A DNA stretch of 64,000 nucleotides from Rhodococcoides corynebacterioides NBRC 14404 (GTDB lineage: Bacteria > Actinomycetota > Actinomycetes > Mycobacteriales > Mycobacteriaceae): positions 372,001-436,000 of the forward strand of contig NZ_BCWV01000002.1 in assembly GCF_001894765.1 (NCBI RefSeq), written 5' to 3'. Positions 25,636 through 34,878 of this stretch are shown in pieces. The translations under genes and the position numbers were made by a program. Numbering within the stretch: position 1 is the stretch's first letter; every line of letters starts with the position of its first letter. The notes under the pieces are model-generated. The model was not told the DNA's origin. It saw nothing but the letters and a program-made list of their open reading frames with translations, and did not search any database.

Positions 25636-26814
25636 GTGGGGGAGACCGCGCTGGGGCTCACCGAGCTCGGGGCGGTCTTCTTCGCGCTCGGCCTGCTCGC
25701 CCGTCTGGCCTCGCGCATCGGCCTCTCGCCGATCCCGTTCTATCTGGTGGCGGGCCTGTTCTTCGGCGAGGGCGGCTTGATCGACCTCGACGGCATCGAC
25801 GAGTTCACCGAACTCGCCAGCGAGATCGGCGTGGTCCTGCTGCTCCTGCTCCTCGGTCTCGAGTACACGGCGGCGGAACTGGTGACGGGTCTGCGCCGCT
25901 CGTGGATCGCGGGCGTGGTGGACATCGTCCTCAACGCGGGCCCCGGCGCGGTGGTGGCCCTGATGCTCGGGTGGGGTCCGGTCGGCGCCCTGGTGCTCGC
26001 GGGCGTCACGTACATCTCGTCGTCGGGCATCGTCGCGAAGGTGCTCACCGACCTCGGTCGCCTCGGAAACCGGGAAACGCCCGTGGTGCTGTCGATCCTC
26101 GTCTTCGAGGACCTCACCATGGCGCTCTACCTCCCCGTGCTCACCGCCGTCGTCGGCGGCGTGACGCTCCTCGGAGGTGCCGAGGCCGTCGGGATCTCCT
26201 TGCTGGTGGTCTCCGTGGTGCTTCTCGTGGCCCTGCGGTACGGGCGCGTGGTGTCCGCGCTGCTCGCCGGCCCGGACCGAGAAGTGATGCTGCTGAAGGT
26301 GTTCGGGGCCGCGCTGCTCGTCGCCGGACTCGCGTCCGCCCTGCAGGTGTCCGCCGCGGTCGGGGCGTTCCTGCTCGGCATCGCGGTGTCCGGCACCACC
26401 GCGCAGGCGGCGACCCGCGTCCTGGAACCGCTGCGGGATCTGTTCGCGGCCGTCTTCTTCGTGGTGTTCGGGTTCAACACCGACCCTCGCGCGATTCCAC
26501 CCGTACTGGGTTACGCGGCCGCCTTGGCCGTGCTGACCGCGGTCACCAAGATGATCACCGGCGCCTGGGCCGCCGGCCGTCTCGGCGTCGGTCCGCTCGG
26601 CCGGATGCGCGCCGGAGCCGCCCTGATCGCGCGGGGCGAATTCTCCATCGTCATCGCCGGTCTCGCGGTCGCGGCAGGTGCGGTCCCGCCCGATCTGGCC
26701 GCCCTCGCCACCGCCTACGTGTTGATCATGGCCGTCGTCGGCCCCATCGCAGCCCGCTTCGTCGAGCCGGTGACGGAGCGGGTGCTGGCTGCACGCGCCG
26801 CGCCTCCGCCCTAG
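25636..26814 (+). CDS. CPA2-family cation/proton antiporter (KhtU-like)
   Basis: 392 residues with about twelve membrane helices and no RCK domain of its own, consistent with needing the preceding subunit. Motifs include FYLVAGLFFGEGG, TYISSSGIVAKVLTDLGRLG and ETPVVLSILVFEDLTMALYLP, carrying the conserved membrane Glu-Asp for ion exchange. The start GTG 25636 follows the previous stop immediately. It is convergent with the DUF1992 gene, overlapping by 89 bases. Confidence 0.92.
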   Translation: MGETALGLTELGAVFFALGLLARLASRIGLSPIPFYLVAGLFFGEGGLIDLDGIDEFTELASEIGVVLLLLLLGLEYTAAELVTGLRRSWIAGVVDIVLNAGPGAVVALMLGWGPVGALVLAGVTYISSSGIVAKVLTDLGRLGNRETPVVLSILVFEDLTMALYLPVLTAVVGGVTLLGGAEAVGISLLVVSVVLLVALRYGRVVSALLAGPDREVMLLKVFGAALLVAGLASALQVSAAVGAFLLGIAVSGTTAQAATRVLEPLRDLFAAVFFVVFGFNTDPRAIPPVLGYAAALAVLTAVTKMITGAWAAGRLGVGPLGRMRAGAALIARGEFSIVIAGLAVAAGAVPPDLAALATAYVLIMAVVGPIAARFVEPVTERVLAARAAPPP

Positions 26815-27223
26815 CGCGGGCCAGCGCGTCCCGGTCTCGAACCCACTGCGCGACAACGGCGTCGACGTCGACCCGCGACACCGGGATCACCGGCCCGACG
26901 GGGATGCGCAGATAGTCCATGATGCGCCGGTTCAGCTCGCGCACCTCGGCCCGCACGGCGTCCTCGGTGCGGAGACCCGCGACCGTGTCCCGCAGGTTCT
27001 CGATCTCCTTGCGCAGCCGCAGCGGGGTGGGGAGCAGCGCGTCGGACGGCAGATTCTCCCGCCGGAGATATCCCCGCACCCAGGCCAACTCGTCGGTACT
27101 CGACGCGGGGATCGGCTTGCCCGCCCCGGGCAGGTTCTCGAACGCACCCGCCTCCTGCGCCGACCGGATCTGCCGGTCGACCCAGGTCTCGATCGAGATG
27201 TCGTGGGGTTTGCGGTCGGTCAT
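26726..27223 (-). CDS. DUF1992 (DnaJ homologue C28-like) protein
   Basis: 165 residues from ATG 27223. The DUF1992 core occupies residues 10-80: WVDRQIRSAQEAGAFENLPG, with GKPIP and the DELAWVRGYLRRENL segment. It is helical and predicted cytoplasmic; the function is not established in bacteria. The basic Pro/Arg-rich C-terminus extends 89 bases into the convergent antiporter gene. It lies 14 bases after the sensor-kinase gene and is probably cotranscribed with it. Confidence 0.82.
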   Translation of the reverse strand: MTDRKPHDISIETWVDRQIRSAQEAGAFENLPGAGKPIPASSTDELAWVRGYLRRENLPSDALLPTPLRLRKEIENLRDTVAGLRTEDAVRAEVRELNRRIMDYLRIPVGPVIPVSRVDVDAVVAQWVRDRDALARARAEARRVQPAPAPSPARRSGLRWGRRRP

Positions 27224-27237
27224 CGGGCCTGCCGGGG

Positions 27238-29619
27238 TCAGCCCAGCTCGCGCACGAAGTCGTCCACCACCTGCGCGGCGAGGATGCGGGCCTTCACGTT
27301 GTCGGTCTGGCTGCGCTTGGCGATGATCTCGAACGCGCGGTCCGGACCCACGTTCTCCTGCGCCATGATCAGGCCCACCGCCTGGCTCAGCACACTGCGA
27401 CTGTCCAAGGCGATCCGCAGGGACGAGATCTCGCGCTGCGCGTCGCCCAGCAACTGCTCGCGCAGTCGCGCCAGCTCCAGATGCACCCGCACCCGGGCCA
27501 CGAACTCCGCCGGCTGGAACGGCTTGACCACGTAGTCGTCCGCCCCGATGCGCAGGCCCTCGATCACCTGCGCGGACCCGGTGCGGGCGCTCACGAGCAC
27601 GATCGGCACGCGGACCAAGCGCCCGTCCGAGCGTGCCTCGTCCACGAGCGACAGTCCGCTGCGTCCCGGCAGCATGATGTCGCTGACGATGATGTCGGGC
27701 GGAGTCGCCCGCGCGGTCGCGAGAGCGGTGTCGACTTCGTCGGTCGCAGCGACGTGCCAGCCCTGGTCCTCGAGCAGACCGGTGACGTAGCGGCGCATGT
27801 CGGCGTTGTCCTCGACCAGGAGGACCCGTCGTTGCCCGTCCGTCGGCGGGGCCTGCGTCGATCGGGTCCCGTCGGAGTCGATGGGCCGCCACTGCTCGGC
27901 CTCGCCGACGTAGCGCGCTCCGAGATCGGTGACCAGGTCGGTCGGCGCCACCGTGTCCGGTTCGGCGTCGGCGGTCGTCGTCGGAACCACGACGGTGAAC
28001 ACCGTTCCGTGCGGGGCATTGTCAGTGACCTCGACGGTGCCGCCCAGGGCTGCGACGATGTCCGACACCAGGGACAGCCCGACACCCGATCCTTCCCGAC
28101 TGCGGCCGGACACCCCGGCCACCTGGTAGAAGCGCTCGAAGATCTTCCCCCGGTCCGCCTCGGGGACGCCGGGTCCGGTGTCGGCGACCTCGAGGACGAG
28201 GCGGCGTGCCCCGTCCACCTCTGCGACGGGGCCGCGCAACGTGACGCGAATGGATCCCCGGGTGGTGAACTTGACGGCGTTGGACACCAGGTTCATCACC
28301 AGGTGGGTCCACAGCGTGCGATCGAGATCCAGCAGGGTGCCCCCGGTGTCGCTGTCGATCGTCAACTCCACCCCGGCGCGATCGGTGCTGTCTCGGAACA
28401 GGTTGACGGCGTCGCGAATCAGGGCGGCGGCATCCGTCGGTTCCGGGCGGGGTCGCAGTTCCCCGGCGTCCGCGCGAGCGACGTCGAGCAGCGTGTCGAC
28501 GAGCTTCTGCAGGCGCAGGGCGGACCGACGGGCCGACTGCAGAGCCTGGACGTGGCGGTCGTCGAGGTGGTCGGCCGCCTCGGACAGCACGGCATCGAGC
28601 GGCCCGAGCAGGAGGGTCAGGGGTGTGCGGAACTCGTGGCTGACGTTCTCGAAGAAGCGGGTCTTGTCCGCATCCAGCTCCTCGAGCTGCGCGGCGCGGC
28701 GGCGCTCGGCCGCGTAGGAGTGGGCATCGGTGAGCGCGGTGGTGATGCGCCCGGCCACGAGTTCGAGGAAGACGCGGTAGTGGTCGTCGACGCGTCGCAG
28801 TTCGCTGGTTCCCGTGACGAGCACGCCCGTGGGCGCGTCCGACGACGCCAGCAGCGGCTGTACCAGGGCCGACGTCGGACCGACCGTGACGGTCTCGGCG
28901 ACCCCCGACGCGGCGACGCGGGACGCAACGTCGCCGAGGTCCGTGGTGCTCAGGACCGCGTCGGCGGTGTCGAACGACGCCACCTCCCGCAACCCGTCGT
29001 CGCCGACCAGGTAGGCGGCGGCGAACGGGACGTCGTCCCGGTTCTCCGACAGCCGCGACAGCACCGCGCGGCAGACGCTGTCGACGCCGGCGGCCGCGGT
29101 GACGGAGACGGTGCCGAGGTCCCGCAGCGTCGCGAGGCGGCGCTCGGTGAGCACCTCCTGCGTGACGTCCGAGGTGGCCACGAAGACGCCGTTCATGGTG
29201 TCGCCCTCGCCGCGAATGGGGCTGTAGGAGAACGTGAAATACGTTTCCTCGGGATAGCCGAAGCGGTCGAGCAGGAACCGCTCGCGACGTCGATGGACGG
29301 CCGTACCGCCCAACGCCTCGTCCGCGAGGGGGCCGATGGCGTCCCACGCGAAGTGCCAGCAGTCCTCCGCCCGTTGACCGACTGCCTTGGGAAACAGCTC
29401 GCCGGCCATGGGGGTGTAGGCGTGGTTGAAGATCTGGACCAGATCGTCGCCCCACCAGAGCAGCATCCCCACCTCGGAGGGCAACACGGTGCGGATGGCG
29501 GAGACGAGGGCCGCAGGCCACTGCTCGACGGGCCCGAGCGAGGTGGAGGACCAGTCGAACTCGCGGTGCGCGGTCGCCGTGGGATCGGTGCCGGGGAACA
29601 ACTCGTCCCGGGTCGTCAT
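27238..29619 (-). CDS. Hybrid sensor histidine kinase: PAS-GAF-HisKA-HATPase-REC-ANTAR
   Basis: 793 residues from ATG 29619. A PAS-like domain (about 20-150) and GAF domain (150-300) precede HisKA with His328 in ENVSHEFRTPLTLLLGPLDAV-type sequence, a HATPase domain with VMNLVSNAVKF and GVGLSLV, a receiver domain with Asp647 (IIVSDIMLPGRSG), and a C-terminal ANTAR domain (SVLSQAVGLIMAQENV), an RNA-binding antiterminator module. Signalling would pass from the kinase to its own receiver and then to RNA rather than DNA. No membrane segment is seen, so it is cytoplasmic. The DUF1992 gene follows. Confidence 0.93.
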   Translation of the reverse strand: MTTRDELFPGTDPTATAHREFDWSSTSLGPVEQWPAALVSAIRTVLPSEVGMLLWWGDDLVQIFNHAYTPMAGELFPKAVGQRAEDCWHFAWDAIGPLADEALGGTAVHRRRERFLLDRFGYPEETYFTFSYSPIRGEGDTMNGVFVATSDVTQEVLTERRLATLRDLGTVSVTAAAGVDSVCRAVLSRLSENRDDVPFAAAYLVGDDGLREVASFDTADAVLSTTDLGDVASRVAASGVAETVTVGPTSALVQPLLASSDAPTGVLVTGTSELRRVDDHYRVFLELVAGRITTALTDAHSYAAERRRAAQLEELDADKTRFFENVSHEFRTPLTLLLGPLDAVLSEAADHLDDRHVQALQSARRSALRLQKLVDTLLDVARADAGELRPRPEPTDAAALIRDAVNLFRDSTDRAGVELTIDSDTGGTLLDLDRTLWTHLVMNLVSNAVKFTTRGSIRVTLRGPVAEVDGARRLVLEVADTGPGVPEADRGKIFERFYQVAGVSGRSREGSGVGLSLVSDIVAALGGTVEVTDNAPHGTVFTVVVPTTTADAEPDTVAPTDLVTDLGARYVGEAEQWRPIDSDGTRSTQAPPTDGQRRVLLVEDNADMRRYVTGLLEDQGWHVAATDEVDTALATARATPPDIIVSDIMLPGRSGLSLVDEARSDGRLVRVPIVLVSARTGSAQVIEGLRIGADDYVVKPFQPAEFVARVRVHLELARLREQLLGDAQREISSLRIALDSRSVLSQAVGLIMAQENVGPDRAFEIIAKRSQTDNVKARILAAQVVDDFVRELG

Positions 29620-29812
29620 GCTGCGTCGACCGTCATGCGCGGTGCGACCGGTGTGAACATCCCGGCCATGGTTCTGTGCGTTCCCCTCCCGTATCGGTAC
29701 TCGTACAGTGTAAAGCGTTCGCGGACCCCCGGGTGACGATCCGACGACCGGCCCACGCCTCGGGGTCTGTGGAACCATGTGAGCGGTGACGCCCTCGAGG
29801 ATCGATCCACCG

Positions 29813-31264
29813 ATGTCCGCGCCCTGCCCGCAGGTGGTCGTTCTGTTCGGAGCCACCGGTGACCTGGCCAAACGCAAGCTGCTGTCGGGCATGATGCACC
29901 TGGTTCTGTCCGATCTGGCTCCCCGCCTGCGCATCGTGGGCACCTCGCTCGAGGCGATGACCGACGAGGAGTTCCGGGCGATGGCCGAGACGGCGGTCGA
30001 GACGTTCTCGGCGCGGTCGCCGTCACAGGAGGAATGGGACCGGTTCGAGGGACGCCTTACCTACGTCTCGCAGCAGGACGGCCCGGAGGCCCTCGCCGCG
30101 GCGGTCGACCGGGCCGAGGAGGCGCTGCGCGCCGACGGTGGGGACGGGAGCGGCGAGACGCGGGTGGAGCGACTGCACTACCTGTCGGTTCCGCCGGCTG
30201 CCGCGTTGTCGGTGGTCGAGATGCTCGATCGGGCTCGGCTGGTCGAGCGGTCCCGCATCGTGATGGAGAAGCCGTTCGGTACCGACCTCGCGAGCGCCCG
30301 TGAGCTCAACGCCGCGGTGCACGAGACCTTTTCCGAGGACCAGATTTTCCGCATCGATCACTTCCTGGGCAAGGAGCCGGCGCAGAACATCCTGGCGTTC
30401 CGCTTCGCCAACGGCCTGTTCGAACCCATCTGGAACCGCACGTTCATCCAACACGTGCAGATCGACGTGCCCGAGACGCTGGGTCTCGACGGCCGCATCG
30501 GGTTCTACGAGGCCACCGGCGCGTTCAAGGACATGGTGGTCACCCACCTGTTCCAGGTCCTGGCGTTCGTGGCGATGGAGGCCCCCACCGCCCTGGAACC
30601 CGACGCCATCCGCGAGGAGAAGAACAAGGTCTTCCGGTCGATGCTGCCGGTGGAGCCGACCGACGTCGTACGGGGGCAGTACGCCGGGTATCGCGACGAG
30701 GAGGGCGTGGCGCCGGACTCGGAGACCGACACCTTCGTGGCGCTGCGGGTGCACATCGACAACTGGCGTTGGGCCGGGGTGCCGTTCTACCTACGGACCG
30801 GGAAGAGGTTGGCGGAGGGCCAGCGCATCGTCTCCATCGCGTTCCGGGAACCGCCCAAGTCCATGTTCCCGGCGAATTCCGGTGTGGGAGCTCAGGGTCC
30901 GGATCATCTGACCTTCGATTTGACGGACAATTCCAAGGTCTCGCTGTCCTTCTACGGCAAACGTCCGGGCCCCGGTATGCGCCTGGACAAGGCCAGCATG
31001 CAGTTCGCGCTCGAGGACACCGAGTCCGCCGACGACGCGCTCGAGGCCTACGAGCGGTTGATCCTCGACGCGATGCTCGGCGACCACACGCTGTTCACCA
31101 CGGCCGAGGGCATCGAACGGCTGTGGGAGGTCTCCGCGCCACTGGTGGAGAACCCGCCGCCGGTGCGGACGTATCAGCCGGGGTCCTGGGGGCCCAACGC
31201 GATTCATGGTCTGGTCGCCCCGCACACCTGGCGCCTGCCCTTCGAGCGGCAGTGGCGCGAGTAG
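29813..31264 (+). CDS. zwf: Glucose-6-phosphate 1-dehydrogenase
   Basis: 483 residues from ATG 29813 (GTG 29786 would add nine). It is the first enzyme of the oxidative pentose phosphate pathway and makes NADPH. The Rossmann motif is VLFGATGDLAKRKL, the catalytic RIDHFLGKE motif follows (usually RIDHYLGKE; Phe is conservative), and FANGLFEPIWNR is present. The full C-terminal domain ends LPFERQWRE. It is divergent from the sensor kinase, with about 190 bases between. The last codons are tandemly duplicated just after the stop. Confidence 0.96.
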   Translation: MSAPCPQVVVLFGATGDLAKRKLLSGMMHLVLSDLAPRLRIVGTSLEAMTDEEFRAMAETAVETFSARSPSQEEWDRFEGRLTYVSQQDGPEALAAAVDRAEEALRADGGDGSGETRVERLHYLSVPPAAALSVVEMLDRARLVERSRIVMEKPFGTDLASARELNAAVHETFSEDQIFRIDHFLGKEPAQNILAFRFANGLFEPIWNRTFIQHVQIDVPETLGLDGRIGFYEATGAFKDMVVTHLFQVLAFVAMEAPTALEPDAIREEKNKVFRSMLPVEPTDVVRGQYAGYRDEEGVAPDSETDTFVALRVHIDNWRWAGVPFYLRTGKRLAEGQRIVSIAFREPPKSMFPANSGVGAQGPDHLTFDLTDNSKVSLSFYGKRPGPGMRLDKASMQFALEDTESADDALEAYERLILDAMLGDHTLFTTAEGIERLWEVSAPLVENPPPVRTYQPGSWGPNAIHGLVAPHTWRLPFERQWRE

Positions 31265-31300
31265 CGACACCATCGGAGCAGTGGCGCGAGTAGCGACACC
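31249..31300 (+). repeat. 29-bp-period tandem duplication at the 3' end of zwf
   Basis: GCAGTGGCGCGAGTAGCGAC plus ACC (23 bases) occurs at 31249-31271 and again at 31278-31300. The first copy encodes the final QWRE and stop; the second lies in the spacer before the convergent lipase gene. Confidence 0.9.
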
Positions 31301-31307
31301 GGGCGGG

Positions 31308-32498
31308 TCAGCGCACCTCGGCGCACGACGTCGGCGCCGGCAGTCCGGCGAACCGGTCGCGGAACCACTCGGCCGGAGCCGCGCCGAAGTCGAGAATGCC
31401 GTGTCCCTGGCCGGGTGCGCCCCGCAGCAGCACCGTCGACCCCAGCTCGCACGCGTCGCGCGCGGCGTCGATCGTCCACTGCGGCAACGTCAGTCGGTCC
31501 TCCTCGCCGTAGCCGACGAACATCGGCGCCGAGGCGGGCGACGTCGGGACCCGGGCCTCGCGCAACCAGCCACGCAGACGGTCCGCCGCAGCGTCGTCCA
31601 CGGGTGCGTAGTCGGCCGGTGTCGTGCGTGCGGCGATGTCGGCTTGCAGCGCGGTGTTCTCGCCCTCGCACGCGGCGAACACGTCGGTGCGATCCCCGAG
31701 TTGCCCACGGAGATAGTCGGATCGGACGAGGTCGGGATGAACCACCTGCATGCCCGTGATCAGGGACGGGAGGACGACGATCTGTTCCTCGGTCAGCGTG
31801 CCCGCGACCATCTCGTCGACGATGGGGGACAGGTCGGTGGCCGGTGACGCGCTGAGGGTGCCGAGCAGCGAGAGTTCCCCGGCGTAGTTCGCCGCCGCCT
31901 CGTTGGCCGCCCAGACGGCCTGGCCGCCCTGTGAGACGCCGTAGCCCACCCAGCGCGCCCCGGCGTCGGGAGTCACCGCCCGCGCCGCACGCACCGAGTC
32001 CAGCACGTTGTACCCGGCCGTGCGGGCGTCGAGGTAGGGATGCTCGTCCGCGGTGCCGAGTCCCTCGTAGTCGGTCATGGTGACGAGGTAACCGTTCGCG
32101 AGGAACGGCAGCAACGAGGGCAGGGTGCCCAGCAGGCCCATGTGCGTGGACGGGGCGCACCGACTGGCCGTCCCCGAGGTCGCGTGCCCGATGGCGACCA
32201 CCGGCCAGCCCGCGTCGGGTGGAGTTCCGTTGGGCACGAACACCACTCCGGTCACGGCCGTCGGCGAGCCGTCCCGCGCGGACGTGGAGCGATAGCGAAC
32301 CGTGACCGCCGCGGAGGTCAACTCGTCGAGCGCGGAGTACCCGACGAACTCCGTCGGCGGCTCGAGCAGTTCACCGGGGTCCGCGGCGGCCGGGGACACG
32401 GTGGTCGGCGTCGGCGGCGATGCCTCCCCACCGGACGAGCAGGACGCCACCAGCACGAGCGTCGCCACCGCGGCGAGCACCCGAACCGGCGACGTCAC
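31308..32498 (-). CDS. Lipoprotein alpha/beta hydrolase, secretory-lipase (LIP) family
   Basis: 396 residues from GTG 32498. The signal peptide ends VLVASC (lipobox), so it is anchored outside the membrane. The nucleophile elbow is GYGVSQGGQAV, with IGHATSG, MTDYEGLGTADEHPYLDARTA, and a late His in GQGHGILDFG. The family hydrolyses esters or lipids. It starts three bases after the acyltransferase stop, so it is the last gene of the polysaccharide operon; it may deacylate or transfer acyl groups. A paralogue lies at 45500-46666. Confidence 0.88.
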   Translation of the reverse strand: MTSPVRVLAAVATLVLVASCSSGGEASPPTPTTVSPAAADPGELLEPPTEFVGYSALDELTSAAVTVRYRSTSARDGSPTAVTGVVFVPNGTPPDAGWPVVAIGHATSGTASRCAPSTHMGLLGTLPSLLPFLANGYLVTMTDYEGLGTADEHPYLDARTAGYNVLDSVRAARAVTPDAGARWVGYGVSQGGQAVWAANEAAANYAGELSLLGTLSASPATDLSPIVDEMVAGTLTEEQIVVLPSLITGMQVVHPDLVRSDYLRGQLGDRTDVFAACEGENTALQADIAARTTPADYAPVDDAAADRLRGWLREARVPTSPASAPMFVGYGEEDRLTLPQWTIDAARDACELGSTVLLRGAPGQGHGILDFGAAPAEWFRDRFAGLPAPTSCAEVR

Positions 32499-32501
32499 GG
32501 C

Positions 32502-33779
32502 TCACTCCCCGTGACGCAGCAGTGCGACGGGATCGAGGCACGCTCGACGCAGTGCTCGCGTGACCACGTCCGGATCGATCATGTCGGCGCAGAAGGTCGC
32601 GGCGAGCGTCCGTCCCTTGTTCAGGCGGGACACCAGAACGGTGATGCCGTCCGGACCGTCGGGTTCGAGCGTCGCCGTCATCTGCACCGGGCGGTCGTCG
32701 TGCTCGAAATCGAGGTGGCGGTAGAGGCCGGTGAGGTTGCCGAGATCGCTGACCGCCAGGCGAAGTCGGTTCGGCACGGTGACGGGGCCGGTGTCGTCCG
32801 CCACCGGCGCGATCCGGTGCCGGGTCAGCGCGCTCTTCGCCTCCGAGGCCCCGAGGACGGCCAGAGGCCACCCCGAGTCGATGACGTCCTTCATCACCGT
32901 GGCGACCAGACCCGGGGTCGCACCGGCACCGAGCCGCACGGGAATGCCGATCGCGAAGTTGCCGTGGCCTGCCCGGTCCCGCTCGGCGAGGTAGCGCCGG
33001 CAGTTGAACAGGATCATCACGTGATCGTCGAGCGCCACCTGCTCGGCCCGCAGCGCCGCGTTCACCAGCGCGACGGTGACGGACGCCGCCGTCGCGCCCG
33101 GCGCGTGCTCACGCGCCCAGGCCTCGAGAGCGGCCGAGACCTCGGGGGGCATGAACTCGGCACGGCACGTCTTGGTCTTCACCCAGTTGTCGACGGTGCG
33201 GGTGGGCAGGCCCTCGTCGGCGGTGTCGGGACGCGCGTGCTCCGCGCGTACTCGCAGCAGATCACGTGCGGCGCGCGGATTCTCGCGGAAATGCCGCCAC
33301 AAGGCGCGCCGGGTCGCGTCGGTCGGCAGGGCGGGCGCGAGGGTCGGGGCGAGAGTGCCGTCGGGATCACCGGCGACGACTCCGACGAGCAGCGTGCCGA
33401 ACTGCCCGTCCCCTACCCCGTGGGAATAGTCCACCGCCACGTAGTCCCCGCACAGGACCACCTCGACGGGCAGTCGCGCGCCGTCGCGCTCGCGGATGCG
33501 GTTCATGAGCTCGCCGAGATCGTCGGTCGGCAGATCGGGCCGTGCGGTCACCGCGACCCCACCGGCGATGTCGTCCCGATACGTCCAGATGCGCTGGTCC
33601 GCGCGAGGATCGAGCGCGATGCGGGGTGTCGGGGAGGCCGACCGGGCCGCCGTCAGGACGCCGCGCACCGCGTCGACGGTCACTCCCGTGATCGGCCCGA
33701 GCACCGCGATGGACCGAGCCGGGACGAACGTGCGATCGAGGGGAGTGGAGGCGTACCGGGGTCGCTCAGAGCGCGGCAT
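32502..33779 (-). CDS. Condensation-domain-like acyltransferase
   Basis: 425 residues from ATG 33779, overlapping the preceding glycosyltransferase by 14 bases. The CoA-dependent acyltransferase/condensation fold is suggested by VAVDYSHGVGDGQFG, a variant of the HHxxxDG active-site motif (His followed by GDG), and by LFNCRRYLAERDRAGHGNFA and LAVSDLGNLTG. Similar enzymes (Pap-like, WES-like) acylate sugars or lipids. Its place in a polysaccharide operon suggests O-acylation of the polymer or its lipid-linked unit. This is an inference; the substrate is unknown. Confidence 0.75.
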   Translation of the reverse strand: MPRSERPRYASTPLDRTFVPARSIAVLGPITGVTVDAVRGVLTAARSASPTPRIALDPRADQRIWTYRDDIAGGVAVTARPDLPTDDLGELMNRIRERDGARLPVEVVLCGDYVAVDYSHGVGDGQFGTLLVGVVAGDPDGTLAPTLAPALPTDATRRALWRHFRENPRAARDLLRVRAEHARPDTADEGLPTRTVDNWVKTKTCRAEFMPPEVSAALEAWAREHAPGATAASVTVALVNAALRAEQVALDDHVMILFNCRRYLAERDRAGHGNFAIGIPVRLGAGATPGLVATVMKDVIDSGWPLAVLGASEAKSALTRHRIAPVADDTGPVTVPNRLRLAVSDLGNLTGLYRHLDFEHDDRPVQMTATLEPDGPDGITVLVSRLNKGRTLAATFCADMIDPDVVTRALRRACLDPVALLRHGE

Positions 33780-34878
33780 CGACGACCTCCTGCATCTTGC
33801 GACGGAACTCGGCTCGGGAGAAGCCTTCCGCCCACTGCCGGATGTCGTGGCGATCGAACGTCGCCGGATCGAAGGATCGCATCGCCTCGGCGAACCCGTC
33901 GACGATCTTGTCGTCGGAGCCCGGCGCGACATGGATGCCGGTCCGGCCGTCGAGGACGGAGTCGAGGGCGCCGCCCTCGCCGAGAGCGATCACGGGGGTG
34001 CCCGTCGCCATCGATTCGACCGGCACGATGCCGAAGTCCTCGATGCCGGGCATGACCAGTGCGCGGCAGCTGCGGTGCAGGTGCAGCAGGGTCTCGTGCG
34101 AGACCCGGCCGAGGAACTCGGTGTCCGGGCCCGCGAGGGCGCGGCACTGGTCCATCGCGCGGCCGTCACCCGCGACCACCAGGCGCACACCGGCTTTCGC
34201 GGCCGCACGGATGGCGATGTCGGGTCGCTTGTAGGGGACCAGACGGCCGGCGAGAAGGAAGAAGTCCTCCCGCTCGACGGACGGATCCGGGGTGAAGCCC
34301 TCGGTGTCGACGGGCGGGTGCACGACGAGCGCGTCGTCACGTCCCCACCAGTTCGCGATGCGCTCGGCGACGGCCGACGAGTTGGCCACCACCGTGCGCA
34401 GCCGGGGTGCAGCGCCGATCTCGCAGCGTCGGGCCACGGCGGACAGGCCGGTGAGAATGGCCGCGCCGGCCTTGCCGCCGCCCTCGCCGGCGCGCAGCTC
34501 CTTGTCCCAGGCCCACCGCGCCGGGCTGTGCACGTACGCGATCACCGGGGCGTTCGTGGCGTGCACGGTTTGCGTCGCGAACGCGTGGTGGCTGACCACG
34601 ACGGCATCGACGTCGCGCAGCGGGAGACGTCGGAACGCGAGCGGCATGAGCGGCAGCACCGGAGCGTACGAGCGCTGCCCGATGCCGTCGTAGATGCGGT
34701 TGAGCCACGTGGTGTGGGGCGGTGAACTCAGCCCGGCCGGAATGCCTTCCGGGCGCGCGATGGGTGCGTACACCTGCGCCTGCGGCCACTGGATCGACAG
34801 TTGTTCCACGACGTGCTCGGAGCCGGCGATCTCGGTGAGCCGCTCGTGGACGACGGCGATTCTACGATCGGTGGGCAT
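33766..34878 (-). CDS. GT4-family glycosyltransferase
   Basis: 370 residues from ATG 34878. The GT-B fold shows RIAVVHERLTEIAGSEHVVE near the start, AYVHSPARWAWDKE, RLVPYKRPDIAIRAA, and the donor-site motif GIEDFGIVPVESMATGTPVIALGEGG with the EX7E glutamates. This branch (mannosyltransferase WbaZ-like) adds sugars to lipid-linked repeat units on the cytoplasmic side. It overlaps the co-polymerase gene by 17 bases and the acyltransferase by 14. Confidence 0.93.
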   Translation of the reverse strand: MPTDRRIAVVHERLTEIAGSEHVVEQLSIQWPQAQVYAPIARPEGIPAGLSSPPHTTWLNRIYDGIGQRSYAPVLPLMPLAFRRLPLRDVDAVVVSHHAFATQTVHATNAPVIAYVHSPARWAWDKELRAGEGGGKAGAAILTGLSAVARRCEIGAAPRLRTVVANSSAVAERIANWWGRDDALVVHPPVDTEGFTPDPSVEREDFFLLAGRLVPYKRPDIAIRAAAKAGVRLVVAGDGRAMDQCRALAGPDTEFLGRVSHETLLHLHRSCRALVMPGIEDFGIVPVESMATGTPVIALGEGGALDSVLDGRTGIHVAPGSDDKIVDGFAEAMRSFDPATFDRHDIRQWAEGFSRAEFRRKMQEVVDAAL

